This document shows positions 1 to 6,223 of a stretch of 22,523 nt of DNA, piece by piece (position 1 is the stretch's first letter; the number at the start of each line of letters is the position of its first letter). The stretch lies in assembly GCA_013335425.1 (NCBI GenBank), contig JAAXVQ010000002.1, positions 1 to 22,523 of the forward strand, written 5' to 3'. Below the pieces are notes generated by a model. That model worked only from the letters and a program-made list of their open reading frames with translations. It did not search any database and was not told where the DNA came from. A program made the position numbers and the translations under genes. Source of the stretch: Candidatus Firestoneibacteriota bacterium (GTDB lineage Bacteria > Oederibacteriota > JAAXVQ01).

Positions 1-122
1 ACGTCAACCTGGCGCAGGAATTTTCCAACATGATTATCGCCGAGCGCGGCTTCCAGGCCAATTCCAAGGTCATCACGACCTCGGACGAAATACTCCAGGA
101 ATTGATGAATTTGAAGCGTTAG
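1..122 (+). CDS. flgE: Flagellar hook protein FlgE, C-terminal end (partial)
   Basis: Only the last 39 codons are in the window, in the frame that begins at base 3 and ends with TAG at 120-122. The tail contains NMIIAERGFQANSKVITTSD and ends ILQELMNLKR, the conserved C-terminal helix shared by flagellar rod, hook and hook-associated proteins. The ending EILQELMNLKR is typical of FlgE. In the assembled hook this helix packs in the inner D0 core of the hollow tube. The gene is followed after 30 bases by flbD, the usual neighbour of flgE in many non-enteric flagellar operons. FlgG and FlgF share this type of tail, but the flbD-motAB context favours FlgE. Confidence 0.88.
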   Translation, partial: VNLAQEFSNMIIAERGFQANSKVITTSDEILQELMNLKR

Positions 123-152
123 TCCGGAAATCCGGCCAGGGAGGAATCTTTC

Positions 153-377
153 ATGGTGGAATTGACCAAGCTCAACGGGGACAAAATGGTCATCAACGAA
201 GCCTGGATCGAGTTGATGGACGCCGTTCCCGATACGACCATCACGCTCAACTCCGGCAACAAAGTGGTGGTTTTGGAAAAAATGGAAATTGTGATGGAGA
301 AAATCCTCCGTTGGCAGGCCGGTTTGCGCGGTGCAAGTCAACCCCGCCCAAAAGCCGTGCGGCGGAAAACGCGGTAA
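153..377 (+). CDS. flbD: FlbD family flagellar protein
   Basis: A 74-residue protein of the small FlbD family, found almost only between flgE and motA. It begins MVELTKLNGDKMVINEAWIE and continues with the family signature PDTTITLNSGNKVVVLE (about residues 26-42). The family has no well-established biochemical role; it is thought to assist flagellar function. The last ~20 residues are basic (RPKAVRRKTR) and look like a lineage-specific extension. The start is supported by a GGAGGA ribosome site at 140-146, just upstream of ATG 153. It is not the unrelated sigma-54 activator also called FlbD in Caulobacter. The gene is co-directional with flgE and motA, with gaps of about 30 bases, so probably in one transcript. 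Confidence 0.9.
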   Translation: MVELTKLNGDKMVINEAWIELMDAVPDTTITLNSGNKVVVLEKMEIVMEKILRWQAGLRGASQPRPKAVRRKTR

Positions 378-404
378 CGTTTTTAGGCAAGGAGCCTTTA
401 CGAT

Positions 405-1199
405 ATGGATCTGGCAACGATCGGCGGGCTGATTTTAGCCTGGGTATCGCTCGGTTTGATTGTGTTCATCGAGGGCGGCGGGAACTTTCAGGCCCTGGTG
501 AACCCGGGAGCGTTTATCCTGGTGGTGGGCGGCACCCTCGGGGCGACCATGGTGGGTTTGTCCCTGGAGGACGTCATGGCCATACCCAGCGTCCTGAAAA
601 AAGCGTTTTTGGCCAAGCGCGTGCAGGTGGGGGAAACCATCACGATGCTGGTCAATTTGTCGCGCACGGTGCGCAAAGAGGGTTTGCTCTCCTTGGAAAG
701 CGTCATCGAGACCATTGAGGACGACTTTTTCAAGAAAGCCATCCAGATCGTGGTGGACGGCATGGACGCGGACCAAGTCCGCGCCATTTTGGAAACGGAC
801 CTCGAACTGCTGGAAGAGCGCCACAAACGCGGGCATAAGGTGTTCGCCACCATGGGCGGGTTCGGGCCGACGCTGGGGATTATCGGCACGGTCATGGGCT
901 TGGTTTTTATGTTGGCCAACCTCTCCACCCCCGACACCATGGGCCCGGCCATTTCCGCGGCCTTTATTGCCACGCTCTACGGCGTGAGCTCGGCGAACTT
1001 GCTCTACCTGCCGATTGCGGCCAAGTTGCAGCGGCGCGGGGAAGAAGAAACCCTGCTGCGGCGCATCATCCTGGAGGGCATTCTTTCGATCCAGGCCGGG
1101 GATAACCCCCGGATTTTGGAGGAAAAGCTGCTGGCGTTTTTGCCGCCCCGGCTGCGGCTGCAGGTCTCGGAAAGCCTGAAGGGAGCCGCTAAAAAATGA
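405..1199 (+). CDS. motA: Flagellar motor stator protein MotA
   Basis: 264 residues, the normal size for MotA. It is an inner-membrane protein with four predicted transmembrane segments: two near the N-terminus (about residues 4-20 and 34-52) and two around residues 147-170 and 178-200. The conserved stretch FATMGGFGPTLGIIGTVMGL carries the family proline, followed by SAAFIATLYGVSSANLLYLP. The large cytoplasmic loop between the pairs contacts FliG in the rotor. MotA forms the stator ring around a MotB dimer and converts ion flow to torque. AAGGAG lies at 389-394, about 10 bases before ATG 405. Its stop overlaps the motB start (ATGA at 1196-1199), so the two stator proteins are translationally coupled. 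Ion specificity cannot be fixed from sequence alone. Confidence 0.96.
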   Translation: MDLATIGGLILAWVSLGLIVFIEGGGNFQALVNPGAFILVVGGTLGATMVGLSLEDVMAIPSVLKKAFLAKRVQVGETITMLVNLSRTVRKEGLLSLESVIETIEDDFFKKAIQIVVDGMDADQVRAILETDLELLEERHKRGHKVFATMGGFGPTLGIIGTVMGLVFMLANLSTPDTMGPAISAAFIATLYGVSSANLLYLPIAAKLQRRGEEETLLRRIILEGILSIQAGDNPRILEEKLLAFLPPRLRLQVSESLKGAAKK

Positions 1200-2038
1200 G
1201 CGGACATCGGAAGAAAAAAAAGGCGCATGAAGAGGAAAATTCCGAACGCTGGCTTTTAACCTACGCGGACATGATTACGCTGCTGGTCGCGTTTTTCATG
1301 ATGATGTATTCCATGTCGGTTATGAACCTCGAAAAATTCAAAAAAGCCGCCATCGGCATCCGCTCGGGATTCAACGGCGTCACGCTGCAGGACAAAAGCG
1401 GCGGCGAGTCCATTATTGAAAAAGGCAGCAAGACCATGATCTCGCCGGACTCGCCGAGTTTGTTGGTCAAGCCGTTGGATCTAAAGGCTGAAATCCAAGC
1501 GGATCGCACCCGCCAAGCCGCCGCCGCACGCCAGCGGCAGGCCGCTGCGGCCAACGCCAAATTGGTGGAAGCGCACAATCAGCGCATCCATGAGCTGACC
1601 AAGAAATTTAACGACAAAATGGATGCCGCCACCCAGCACGGCCGGTTGGCCAAGATTGTGGCTACCAACAAAGGGGTGGCCATTGAGATGGTGGGGGATT
1701 TGATTTTTTTCCCCAAGGGCACGGCGCAATTGTCCGAAGAAGCCAAAAAAATTCTGCGCGCCATGGTGGATGTCCTCACCGGCGTATCCAATGAAATTTC
1801 CGTGGAAGGTCATACCAGCGCAGGCAAACTTGCCGGGACGACGTTTCTCGATAACTGGGAGCTGTCCACCTCGCGCGCAACCGCCGTGGTGAAATATTTG
1901 CTGAGCACGGGGACCATTGATCCCAAACGGCTTTCGGTGACCGGCTACGGCGAATACCGTCCGCTGATCCAACCCCAACCCGGCGCCGCGGGCCTGGAGC
2001 ACAACGACCGCGTGCGGGTTTTTATTTTTCAGGATTGA
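1196..2038 (+). CDS. motB: Flagellar motor stator protein MotB
   Basis: 280 residues. A basic cytoplasmic N-terminus precedes a single membrane helix (about residues 20-42) beginning LLTYADMITLLVAFF, where Asp25 is the ion-binding residue of the MotB family. A linker rich in Ala, Arg and Gln (about 100-125) leads to a C-terminal OmpA-like peptidoglycan-binding domain (about 155-280) with VEGHTSAG, NWELSTSRA and VTGYGEYRP. This domain anchors the stator to the cell wall. The linker looks like a coiled coil and may hold the plug region. The family motif usually written NRRVEI appears here as NDRVRVFI at the C-terminus, a mild deviation. The start overlaps the motA stop by four bases. Confidence 0.96.
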   Translation: MSGHRKKKKAHEEENSERWLLTYADMITLLVAFFMMMYSMSVMNLEKFKKAAIGIRSGFNGVTLQDKSGGESIIEKGSKTMISPDSPSLLVKPLDLKAEIQADRTRQAAAARQRQAAAANAKLVEAHNQRIHELTKKFNDKMDAATQHGRLAKIVATNKGVAIEMVGDLIFFPKGTAQLSEEAKKILRAMVDVLTGVSNEISVEGHTSAGKLAGTTFLDNWELSTSRATAVVKYLLSTGTIDPKRLSVTGYGEYRPLIQPQPGAAGLEHNDRVRVFIFQD

Positions 2039-2132
2039 AACAACACCTCCTGGTTCTTCCGTAAGGTTTCCTTTGCAATTGCCAACGTCGACGGTCGGTG
2101 GTTTGGGGTGGTTTTTCCATATGGGTATTTCA

Positions 2133-2162
2133 TTCCATAGTCCCGGCATATTAACTATGGAA
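2133..2162. promoter_or_regulatory. 9-bp inverted repeat, possible enhancer site
   Basis: TTCCATAGT (2133-2141) and ACTATGGAA (2154-2162) are perfect reverse complements separated by 12 bases. The centre is about 180 bases before the start predicted for the sigma-54 promoter, a usual distance for activator binding. No T-run follows, so a terminator is less likely. A nearby CCATATGG palindrome at 2117-2124 shares the CCATA half. Binding by the NtrC-type regulator at 10149 is my inference only. Confidence 0.4.
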
Positions 2163-2233
2163 CGAAATCCTCACTGGGGAATCTATTCGTCAAAGCTGGA
2201 AAAATCCCGGAGTTATTCAAATCATCCATGAAA

Positions 2234-2252
2234 ATCCTTTTAAATTAAGGAT
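2234..2252. promoter_or_regulatory. A/T-rich dyad ATCCTT-N7-AAGGAT upstream of fliL
   Basis: A 19-base dyad with 6-bp arms and a 7-base A/T spacer. Its centre is about 83 bases upstream of the predicted start of the fliL transcript. The same arms with the same spacer length recur at 5816-5834 before fliQ. It may be a protein binding site; this is inferred from position and recurrence. Confidence 0.35.
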
Positions 2253-2299
2253 AAAAAAGCTCGTCTAAGCTTCTCGTATTTTGCAGGCACGTTTTTAAA

Positions 2300-2315
2300 T
2301 GGCACATTAGTTGCT
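2300..2315 (+). promoter_or_regulatory. Sigma-54 (RpoN) promoter for the fliL operon
   Basis: TGGCAC (2300-2305), five bases, then TTGCT (2311-2315). The GG of the -24 box and the GC of the -12 box are exactly 12 bases apart, as the sigma-54 consensus TGGCAC-N5-TTGC requires. Transcription would start near 2326, leaving a leader of about 58 bases before fliL. Sigma-54 promoters need an AAA+ activator, and one with an intact sigma-54 contact loop is encoded downstream at 10149-11636. Match and spacing are read directly; activity is inferred. Confidence 0.82.
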
Positions 2316-2383
2316 TTATAGAAGCGTGTCAAGGTATGGGCTTCGGGCCCTGAAATTTAAGCCATTGTTTAGAAAGGCCAACC

Positions 2384-2995
2384 ATGGACAAAAACGAGAA
2401 AAAGAATAATCCTGCTGAAAGCCCGGCCGAAGGCGGGGGGGACTCGCAAATCAAGTTGTTGTTGTTTGTGGTCTTGGGAATATCGCTGGTCGCGCCTGTG
2501 GCCACGGCGGTGTTTACCGTCAAATCCATCAATCAAAATGTCAATACGCTCAAACCCACACCCACGCCCGGAGAAGTCCACGAAGGCGAGAAGGCCGCCG
2601 GGTCGCCGGCTGTGGAATTTTTTGATCCCATGGAATTTTTGGTCAATTTGGCCGACAGCGAGGAAAGCCATTATCTGAAAACCACCGTCAGCCTGGGGTT
2701 GGTGGGCGCTGCGGAAGAAAACGCCAAATCCGGCTCGGGCGGCGGCGAACACGGGGGTGGGCATGGCGGTGGGCACGGCGGCGGCAAGAAAGAATCTGCA
2801 CTTTTGGCCCGCGTCAAGACTCAGGAACCCGTGATCCGGGACACGGTCATCTCCATCATCTCCAGCCGAAAATTCCGGGATTTGGGAACCGTGGCCGGGA
2901 AGAACGAACTCAAGGAAACTTTGAAAGCCAAGCTTAAGGACCAGCTCAAGGTGGAAGATGTGTCCGTGTATTTTACTTCGTTCACGCTGCAGTAG
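2384..2995 (+). CDS. fliL: Flagellar basal body-associated protein FliL
   Basis: 203 residues. A hydrophilic cytoplasmic N-terminus (1-22) precedes one membrane helix (about 23-46, LLLFVVLGISLVAPVATAVF) and a periplasmic domain with the FliL features FFDPMEFLVNLAD, HYLKTTVSL and, at the end, VSVYFTSFTLQ. FliL surrounds the stator units and raises their stability or torque. The periplasmic domain is interrupted at about residues 117-134 by a Gly/His-rich insert with repeated GGGH units, which is not part of the normal fold. This is the first gene after the sigma-54 promoter and begins the fliL-flhA run. The start ATG 2384 follows AGAAAGG by about seven bases. Sequence around the TM fits no other flagellar protein. 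Confidence 0.93.
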   Translation: MDKNEKKNNPAESPAEGGGDSQIKLLLFVVLGISLVAPVATAVFTVKSINQNVNTLKPTPTPGEVHEGEKAAGSPAVEFFDPMEFLVNLADSEESHYLKTTVSLGLVGAAEENAKSGSGGGEHGGGHGGGHGGGKKESALLARVKTQEPVIRDTVISIISSRKFRDLGTVAGKNELKETLKAKLKDQLKVEDVSVYFTSFTLQ

Positions 2996-3011
2996 GCGAT
3001 GGGAGAAACAC

Positions 3012-3977
3012 ATGCCGGCCATGGAAAACCCTGAAATAAAAATCGAAGCGCCCGGGCTTTTGCCGCCCGGCATCCGGCGCTATGATTTCCGCACCCCGCG
3101 GAAATTAACCCAGGCGCAGCGCGTCCGCATGGGCGCCTTGTACGCCCGGGTGGTGGGGCGCCTGGCCGAGCGCTTCAGCGTGTATCTCAAATGCCAGGCG
3201 GAAACCACGTTTTTAGGTTTGGAGCAGGTACAGGCGGAAAATCTCTCAACCGAAGGCGAAGAAGACGCGGATGCGGTTATTTCCGAGTGGCTGCTCGAGC
3301 CGGGGGGAGGGCGTTTTTTCATCAGTTGGACGCGCTCCCTGGCGTTTTATATTTTTGAAAAATTGCTCGGCGGCACCGGGGAGGAGCTTTTTATCGAACC
3401 GGAATTGACGGCGTTCGAAAAAGACGTGCTCGGGCGGGTCACCCAACTGGTGGTCCAGGAAGTCCGGGACGCCTGGGATCAGCCGGGCTTCGCGGAGGTT
3501 CGTGCCGGACAGATTTTGGAAAGTAAAAAAGCCCTGATGGAAACCTGCAGCCACGAAATTTTGCTCATGGCGGGATTGACCCTGCATCTGGAACCCGTGC
3601 ACGGCAAGATCGGAATTATTTTTCCCTACACGGTCATCAAACCCTGGCTGGAGGAAAACGAGCCGGTCGCCTCGCCGGTGCCCGAAGCCAAACCGACCGG
3701 GCGTTTCGGATTGTGCAAAGCCGTGGCCGAGGCGCCGGTGACTTTGCAGGCCCGCCTTTCTCCCACACCGGTCAAGCTGTCGGACGTCATCAATCTGCAG
3801 GCCGGCGATTGCCTGGTGTTGAACCATTCGGCCCAGGCCCCGGTGGAAGTGCATGTCAACGACCGTCTGAAATTTTTCGCCCGTTTGGGCACGCAGCATA
3901 ATCAATTGGCCCTCCAAATTTCGGCCATGACCAAAGACGTTCCGGGAACAACCGCTCCGGAAGAAGGCAGGGGGTAA
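3012..3977 (+). CDS. fliM: Flagellar motor switch protein FliM
   Basis: 321 residues from ATG 3012, which follows GGGAGA at 3001-3006. The frame stays open to 2958 inside fliL, but that extension has no ribosome site and no FliM similarity. FliM forms the middle of the C-ring and transmits the CheY signal. Visible are the YDFRTP start of the middle domain (about residue 22), EKLLGGTGEELF (the FliG-contact GGxG motif) and a C-terminal SpoA-type domain (about 235-305) which pairs with FliN. The N-terminal CheY-binding peptide, normally close to LSQxEIDALL, is absent: the protein begins MPAMENPEIKIEAPGLLPPG. The start is within the window and no frameshift is apparent, so this looks real. It lies 16 bases after fliL and 7 before fliN. 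Confidence 0.93.
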   Translation: MPAMENPEIKIEAPGLLPPGIRRYDFRTPRKLTQAQRVRMGALYARVVGRLAERFSVYLKCQAETTFLGLEQVQAENLSTEGEEDADAVISEWLLEPGGGRFFISWTRSLAFYIFEKLLGGTGEELFIEPELTAFEKDVLGRVTQLVVQEVRDAWDQPGFAEVRAGQILESKKALMETCSHEILLMAGLTLHLEPVHGKIGIIFPYTVIKPWLEENEPVASPVPEAKPTGRFGLCKAVAEAPVTLQARLSPTPVKLSDVINLQAGDCLVLNHSAQAPVEVHVNDRLKFFARLGTQHNQLALQISAMTKDVPGTTAPEEGRG

Positions 3978-3984
3978 ACCCAGC

Positions 3985-4410
3985 ATGGAAATCACCCAGG
4001 AACCCGAAGTCGGCACGACACCCGCTCAGGAGACCGTTTTGACTGCGCCGGCCCCGGCGGACGCAGCCCCGCTTCCGGAAATTTCCGCGCCCGGCGGCAA
4101 GGAAAACCCGGAGGATTCGATCCAGCGGGTGAAATACCCGCCGTTGACGGAAAATCCGGAGAGCCCGACGCTCAGCAACATTGATTACCTCAAGGACGTC
4201 AATCTGGAAGCCAGCGTGGAATTGGGCAGTGCGAATCTCACGGTGGAAAAGGTGTTGAATCTGGGGGTTGGCGCCGTGGTGGAGCTTTCCCAAAACGTGG
4301 GGGACCCCGTGCGCTTGGTCATCAACCACAACCTATACGCCTTGGGAGAAGTGGTGGTCATCGGCGACAAATTCGGCGTACGCATAACCAAACTGGTGCG
4401 TGCCGTTTAA
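3985..4410 (+). CDS. fliN: Flagellar motor switch protein FliN
   Basis: 141 residues. The C-terminal ~70 residues form the SpoA/CheC-like domain of FliN: VELGSANLTVEKVLNLGVGAVVELSQ, then DPVRLVINHNLYALGEVVVI and FGVRITKLV at the end. FliN makes the base of the C-ring with FliM and binds the export ATPase regulator FliH. The first ~65 residues are rich in Pro, Ala and Glu and look disordered. They have no CheY-binding EIDALL-like motif and no CheC domain, so this is FliN and not the longer FliY. GCAGGGGG at 3967-3974 precedes ATG 3985. It is seven bases after fliM and 23 before fliO. Confidence 0.94.
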   Translation: MEITQEPEVGTTPAQETVLTAPAPADAAPLPEISAPGGKENPEDSIQRVKYPPLTENPESPTLSNIDYLKDVNLEASVELGSANLTVEKVLNLGVGAVVELSQNVGDPVRLVINHNLYALGEVVVIGDKFGVRITKLVRAV

Positions 4411-4433
4411 GGCGCGGACATCAAGGAGAGGCG

Positions 4434-4937
4434 ATGATGCACAAAGTGAAAGCTTTCATGAAAATGGCGGGAGCGGTTTTGGCCGGGAGTTGGGCTTGGC
4501 CGCCGGCCTCGGTTGGGGCCGAAGAACCGTTGAATTTAGTTTGGGGCAACACGGCCTCGGCTTGCGCAGACTCGGCTGTCGCGGCGCCGGAAGCGCATAC
4601 GGGCAGCGTACTCTTGGCCTTGGTTTTGGTGTTGAGTCTGCTGGCGCTGCTGGCTTGGTGGTGGAAACGCCAGGCCAAGCCCGCGGCGACCGTCACGGTC
4701 GCACCCGGCGGGCAGGTCCGGATGCTGAACCGTTTCAACGCCGCCCAGACGTTTATGCTCTGGGAGGAAGCGGAAAAAACTTATGCCGTGGTCATGAAAA
4801 ACAACCGCGTGGAAATGTTCGCGGAACTGCCCGGTTTGCGCCCGGAGGGAGGGCGTTCGTCGGGGACCCGCACACCGCCCCCCAAGACCTTTCAAGAGAT
4901 TTGGATGCAGTTGATCAGGCCTGCCGGCAAGCCGTAA
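4434..4937 (+). CDS. fliO: Flagellar biosynthetic protein FliO
   Basis: 167 residues in the fliO position between fliN and fliP. It has a signal-like N-terminus (about 1-28, ending near SVGAEE), a short periplasmic part, one membrane helix (about 56-76, VLLALVLVLSLLALLAWWWK) and a basic cytoplasmic domain with VRMLNRFNAAQTFMLWEEAEK. FliO helps assembly of the FliP ring in the export gate and is poorly conserved. AAGGAG at 4423-4428 precedes two adjacent ATGs (4434 and 4437), either of which may be used. Another reading frame is open across the whole gene (4400 onward) but it becomes FliP only after 4967. Assignment rests on topology and position more than on motif identity. Confidence 0.83.
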   Translation: MMHKVKAFMKMAGAVLAGSWAWPPASVGAEEPLNLVWGNTASACADSAVAAPEAHTGSVLLALVLVLSLLALLAWWWKRQAKPAATVTVAPGGQVRMLNRFNAAQTFMLWEEAEKTYAVVMKNNRVEMFAELPGLRPEGGRSSGTRTPPPKTFQEIWMQLIRPAGKP

Positions 4938-4966
4938 GTGCGGGGAAATTTAAGGAGGGTGCTTTG

Positions 4967-5755
4967 ATGCGCGGATTAGGTGTGCTGGCCTGCGTGCTTT
5001 GCCTGGCCGGTCTGATTTTCTCGGTGCCCTCGCCGGCGGCGGCGCAACCGGGCATCAATTTCGGCATAAGCCAGGGCAGCGGGCCCGCAGGCGTGCAGGT
5101 GCAGGTCAACACCGCCTCTTCTCCCAAGCAGTTGAGCAATCTGCTGGAAATTTTCGTCATGCTGACGGTGCTTTCCCTGGCGCCGTCCCTTTTGATCTTA
5201 TGCACCTCCTTTACCCGGATTCTTATTGTGCTCTCCTTTCTGCGCCAGGCTTTGGGTGTTTCGCATATCCCGCCCAACCAGGTGCTCATTGCCATGGCCC
5301 TATTTCTGACCGCCTTCAACATGATGCCGGTATGGCAGGAAATTCAAACCACGGCCTTGGCGCCTTATTCGGCCGGGGACATTTCCTGGGAGACCGCCGC
5401 CCGTCGGGGCGTGGAGCCGCTGCGGCAATTTATGCTGCGTCAAACCCGCGTGAAGGATTTAAGCCTGTTTTTGAAATTATCCCGCCAAAAAAACGTGCAT
5501 AAGATCGAGGACGTTTCCTTGATGGTGGTGGTTCCGGCGTTCATCATCAGCGAACTGCGGGCGGCGTTCATTATCGGGTTTTTGCTGTACTTGCCGTTTT
5601 TGGTGATCGACATGGTGGTGGCCAGCGTGCTGCTTTCCATGGGCATGATGATGCTGCCGCCGGTGATGATTTCCCTGCCGTTTAAAATTTTATTGTTCGT
5701 GCTCATCGACGGTTGGAATTTGATTGTGGGCTCGCTGATGCGGAGTTTTCATTAG
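4967..5755 (+). CDS. fliP: Flagellar type III export gate protein FliP
   Basis: 262 residues from ATG 4967, chosen because AAGGAGGGT (4952-4960) lies just before it and the protein then starts with a cleavable signal peptide (about 1-26, ending PAAA). FliP forms the pentameric core of the export gate in the inner membrane. Family signatures are clear: SFTRILIVLSFLRQALG, then PPNQVLIAMALFLTAFNM, and near the end DMVVASVLLSMGMMMLPPVM followed by PFKILLFVLIDGW. The same frame is open 189 codons further upstream across fliO, but that stretch is out-of-frame fliO sequence. FliO ends 29 bases before. After the stop comes a 189-base gap with dyads before fliQ. Confidence 0.97.
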   Translation: MRGLGVLACVLCLAGLIFSVPSPAAAQPGINFGISQGSGPAGVQVQVNTASSPKQLSNLLEIFVMLTVLSLAPSLLILCTSFTRILIVLSFLRQALGVSHIPPNQVLIAMALFLTAFNMMPVWQEIQTTALAPYSAGDISWETAARRGVEPLRQFMLRQTRVKDLSLFLKLSRQKNVHKIEDVSLMVVVPAFIISELRAAFIIGFLLYLPFLVIDMVVASVLLSMGMMMLPPVMISLPFKILLFVLIDGWNLIVGSLMRSFH

Positions 5756-5815
5756 GAGGAAGCAGAAGCGGGGGAAAATGCCGGGAAATTTTTAAATAGC
5801 GCAGTGCACTCAAAA

Positions 5816-5834
5816 ATCCTTAAATTTTAAGGAT
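5816..5834. promoter_or_regulatory. Near-perfect dyad ATCCTTAAA-T-TTTAAGGAT before fliQ
   Basis: Two 9-bp arms around a single T, with A-run and T-run flanks (AAAA before, ATTTTT after). As RNA it would be a short A/U stem followed by U residues, so weak terminator or attenuator function is possible. As DNA it is a symmetrical binding-site candidate, matching the dyad at 2234-2252 in its outer arms and total length of 19 bases. No sigma-54 promoter follows it before fliQ. Confidence 0.38.
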
Positions 5835-5870
5835 ATTTTTGAAAGCGGCGAGACGGAAAAAGGTCAAAAA

Positions 5871-5907
5871 CCGAAAAAATCGGACCGGATTCGGACTCGC
5901 AGGTCCG
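5871..5907 (+). promoter_or_regulatory. Structured leader before fliQ
   Basis: Two further small inverted repeats lie between the A/T dyad and fliQ: CCGA-AAAAA-TCGG (5871-5883) and CGGACC/GGTCCG (5881-5886 with 5902-5907). They share bases, so the two stems would exclude each other. The 189-base fliP-fliQ gap is much longer than other gaps in this operon. The leader ends with the ribosome site GCAGGAGGA at 5932-5940. A regulatory function is only suggested by structure. Confidence 0.25.
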
Positions 5908-5944
5908 GGTTTGCCGGAAAGCCGCAGAAACGCAGGAGGACGGC

Positions 5945-6214
5945 ATGAATGAAATGGTGGTTATGAAATTGGCCAAAGACGCGCTCTGGCTGATTTTGCT
6001 GCTCTCGGCGCCGGCGCTTTTGGTGGGGTTGGTCATTGGTCTGGTGGTCAGCGTTTTTCAAGCCGTGACTTCGATTCAGGAAATGACGCTGGCGTTGATT
6101 CCCAAAATATTGGCGGTGTTCGCCGCGCTGTTGGTCTGCGGCCCCTGGAGCTTACGGCTGTTGATCAGCTATACCCAGCAAATAATCGCCAATATTCCGC
6201 ATTATTTGCGTTGA
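5945..6214 (+). CDS. fliQ: Flagellar type III export gate protein FliQ
   Basis: 89 residues, the invariant size of FliQ, with two membrane hairpin helices (about 14-38 and 52-74). The signature ALLVGLVIGLVVSVFQAVTS followed by IQEMTLALIPKI is typical. FliQ wraps around FliP and FliR in the inner-membrane export gate. The start ATG 5945 follows the strong ribosome site GCAGGAGGA. Its stop (6212-6214) abuts the AAGGAG site of fliR, so translation of the two is linked. The gap upstream (5756-5944) breaks the otherwise tight spacing of the operon. Confidence 0.96.
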   Translation: MNEMVVMKLAKDALWLILLLSAPALLVGLVIGLVVSVFQAVTSIQEMTLALIPKILAVFAALLVCGPWSLRLLISYTQQIIANIPHYLR

Positions 6215-6223
6215 AGGAGCCGT

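Larger units (their letters stand above)
2039..2383 (+). promoter_or_regulatory. motB-fliL intergenic region (345 bases, regulatory)
   Basis: No gene is supported here. The gap separates flgE-flbD-motAB from the fliL operon and is unusually long for this compact cluster. From left to right it holds a CCATATGG palindrome (2117-2124), a 9-bp inverted repeat (2133-2162), an A/T-rich dyad (2234-2252), a sigma-54 promoter (2300-2315), a small hairpin GGGC-TTCGG-GCCC in the predicted leader (2338-2350) and the fliL ribosome site AGAAAGG (about 2370-2376). This layout, dyads 80 to 180 bases upstream of a -24/-12 promoter, is what an enhancer-controlled promoter looks like. I saw no hairpin followed by a run of T that would be a clear terminator for motB. 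Confidence 0.6.

Noticed and set aside
2117..2124. CCATATGG as a separate feature
   Set aside because: An 8-base palindrome alone is common by chance; mentioned only within the intergenic region.
2958..3011. Upstream start for FliM inside fliL
   Set aside because: No ribosome site and no family similarity; ATG 3012 follows GGGAGA.
2369..3073. Long open frame on the minus strand opposite fliL
   Set aside because: It mirrors a well-supported gene, has no recognisable domain, and reflects codon bias. The same holds for the minus-strand frames at 1481-2149, 3246-4016 and 7806-8597.
4400..4966. Long upstream extension of the FliP frame
   Set aside because: It runs across fliO in another frame, has no FliP similarity, and the strong ribosome site plus signal peptide begin at 4967.
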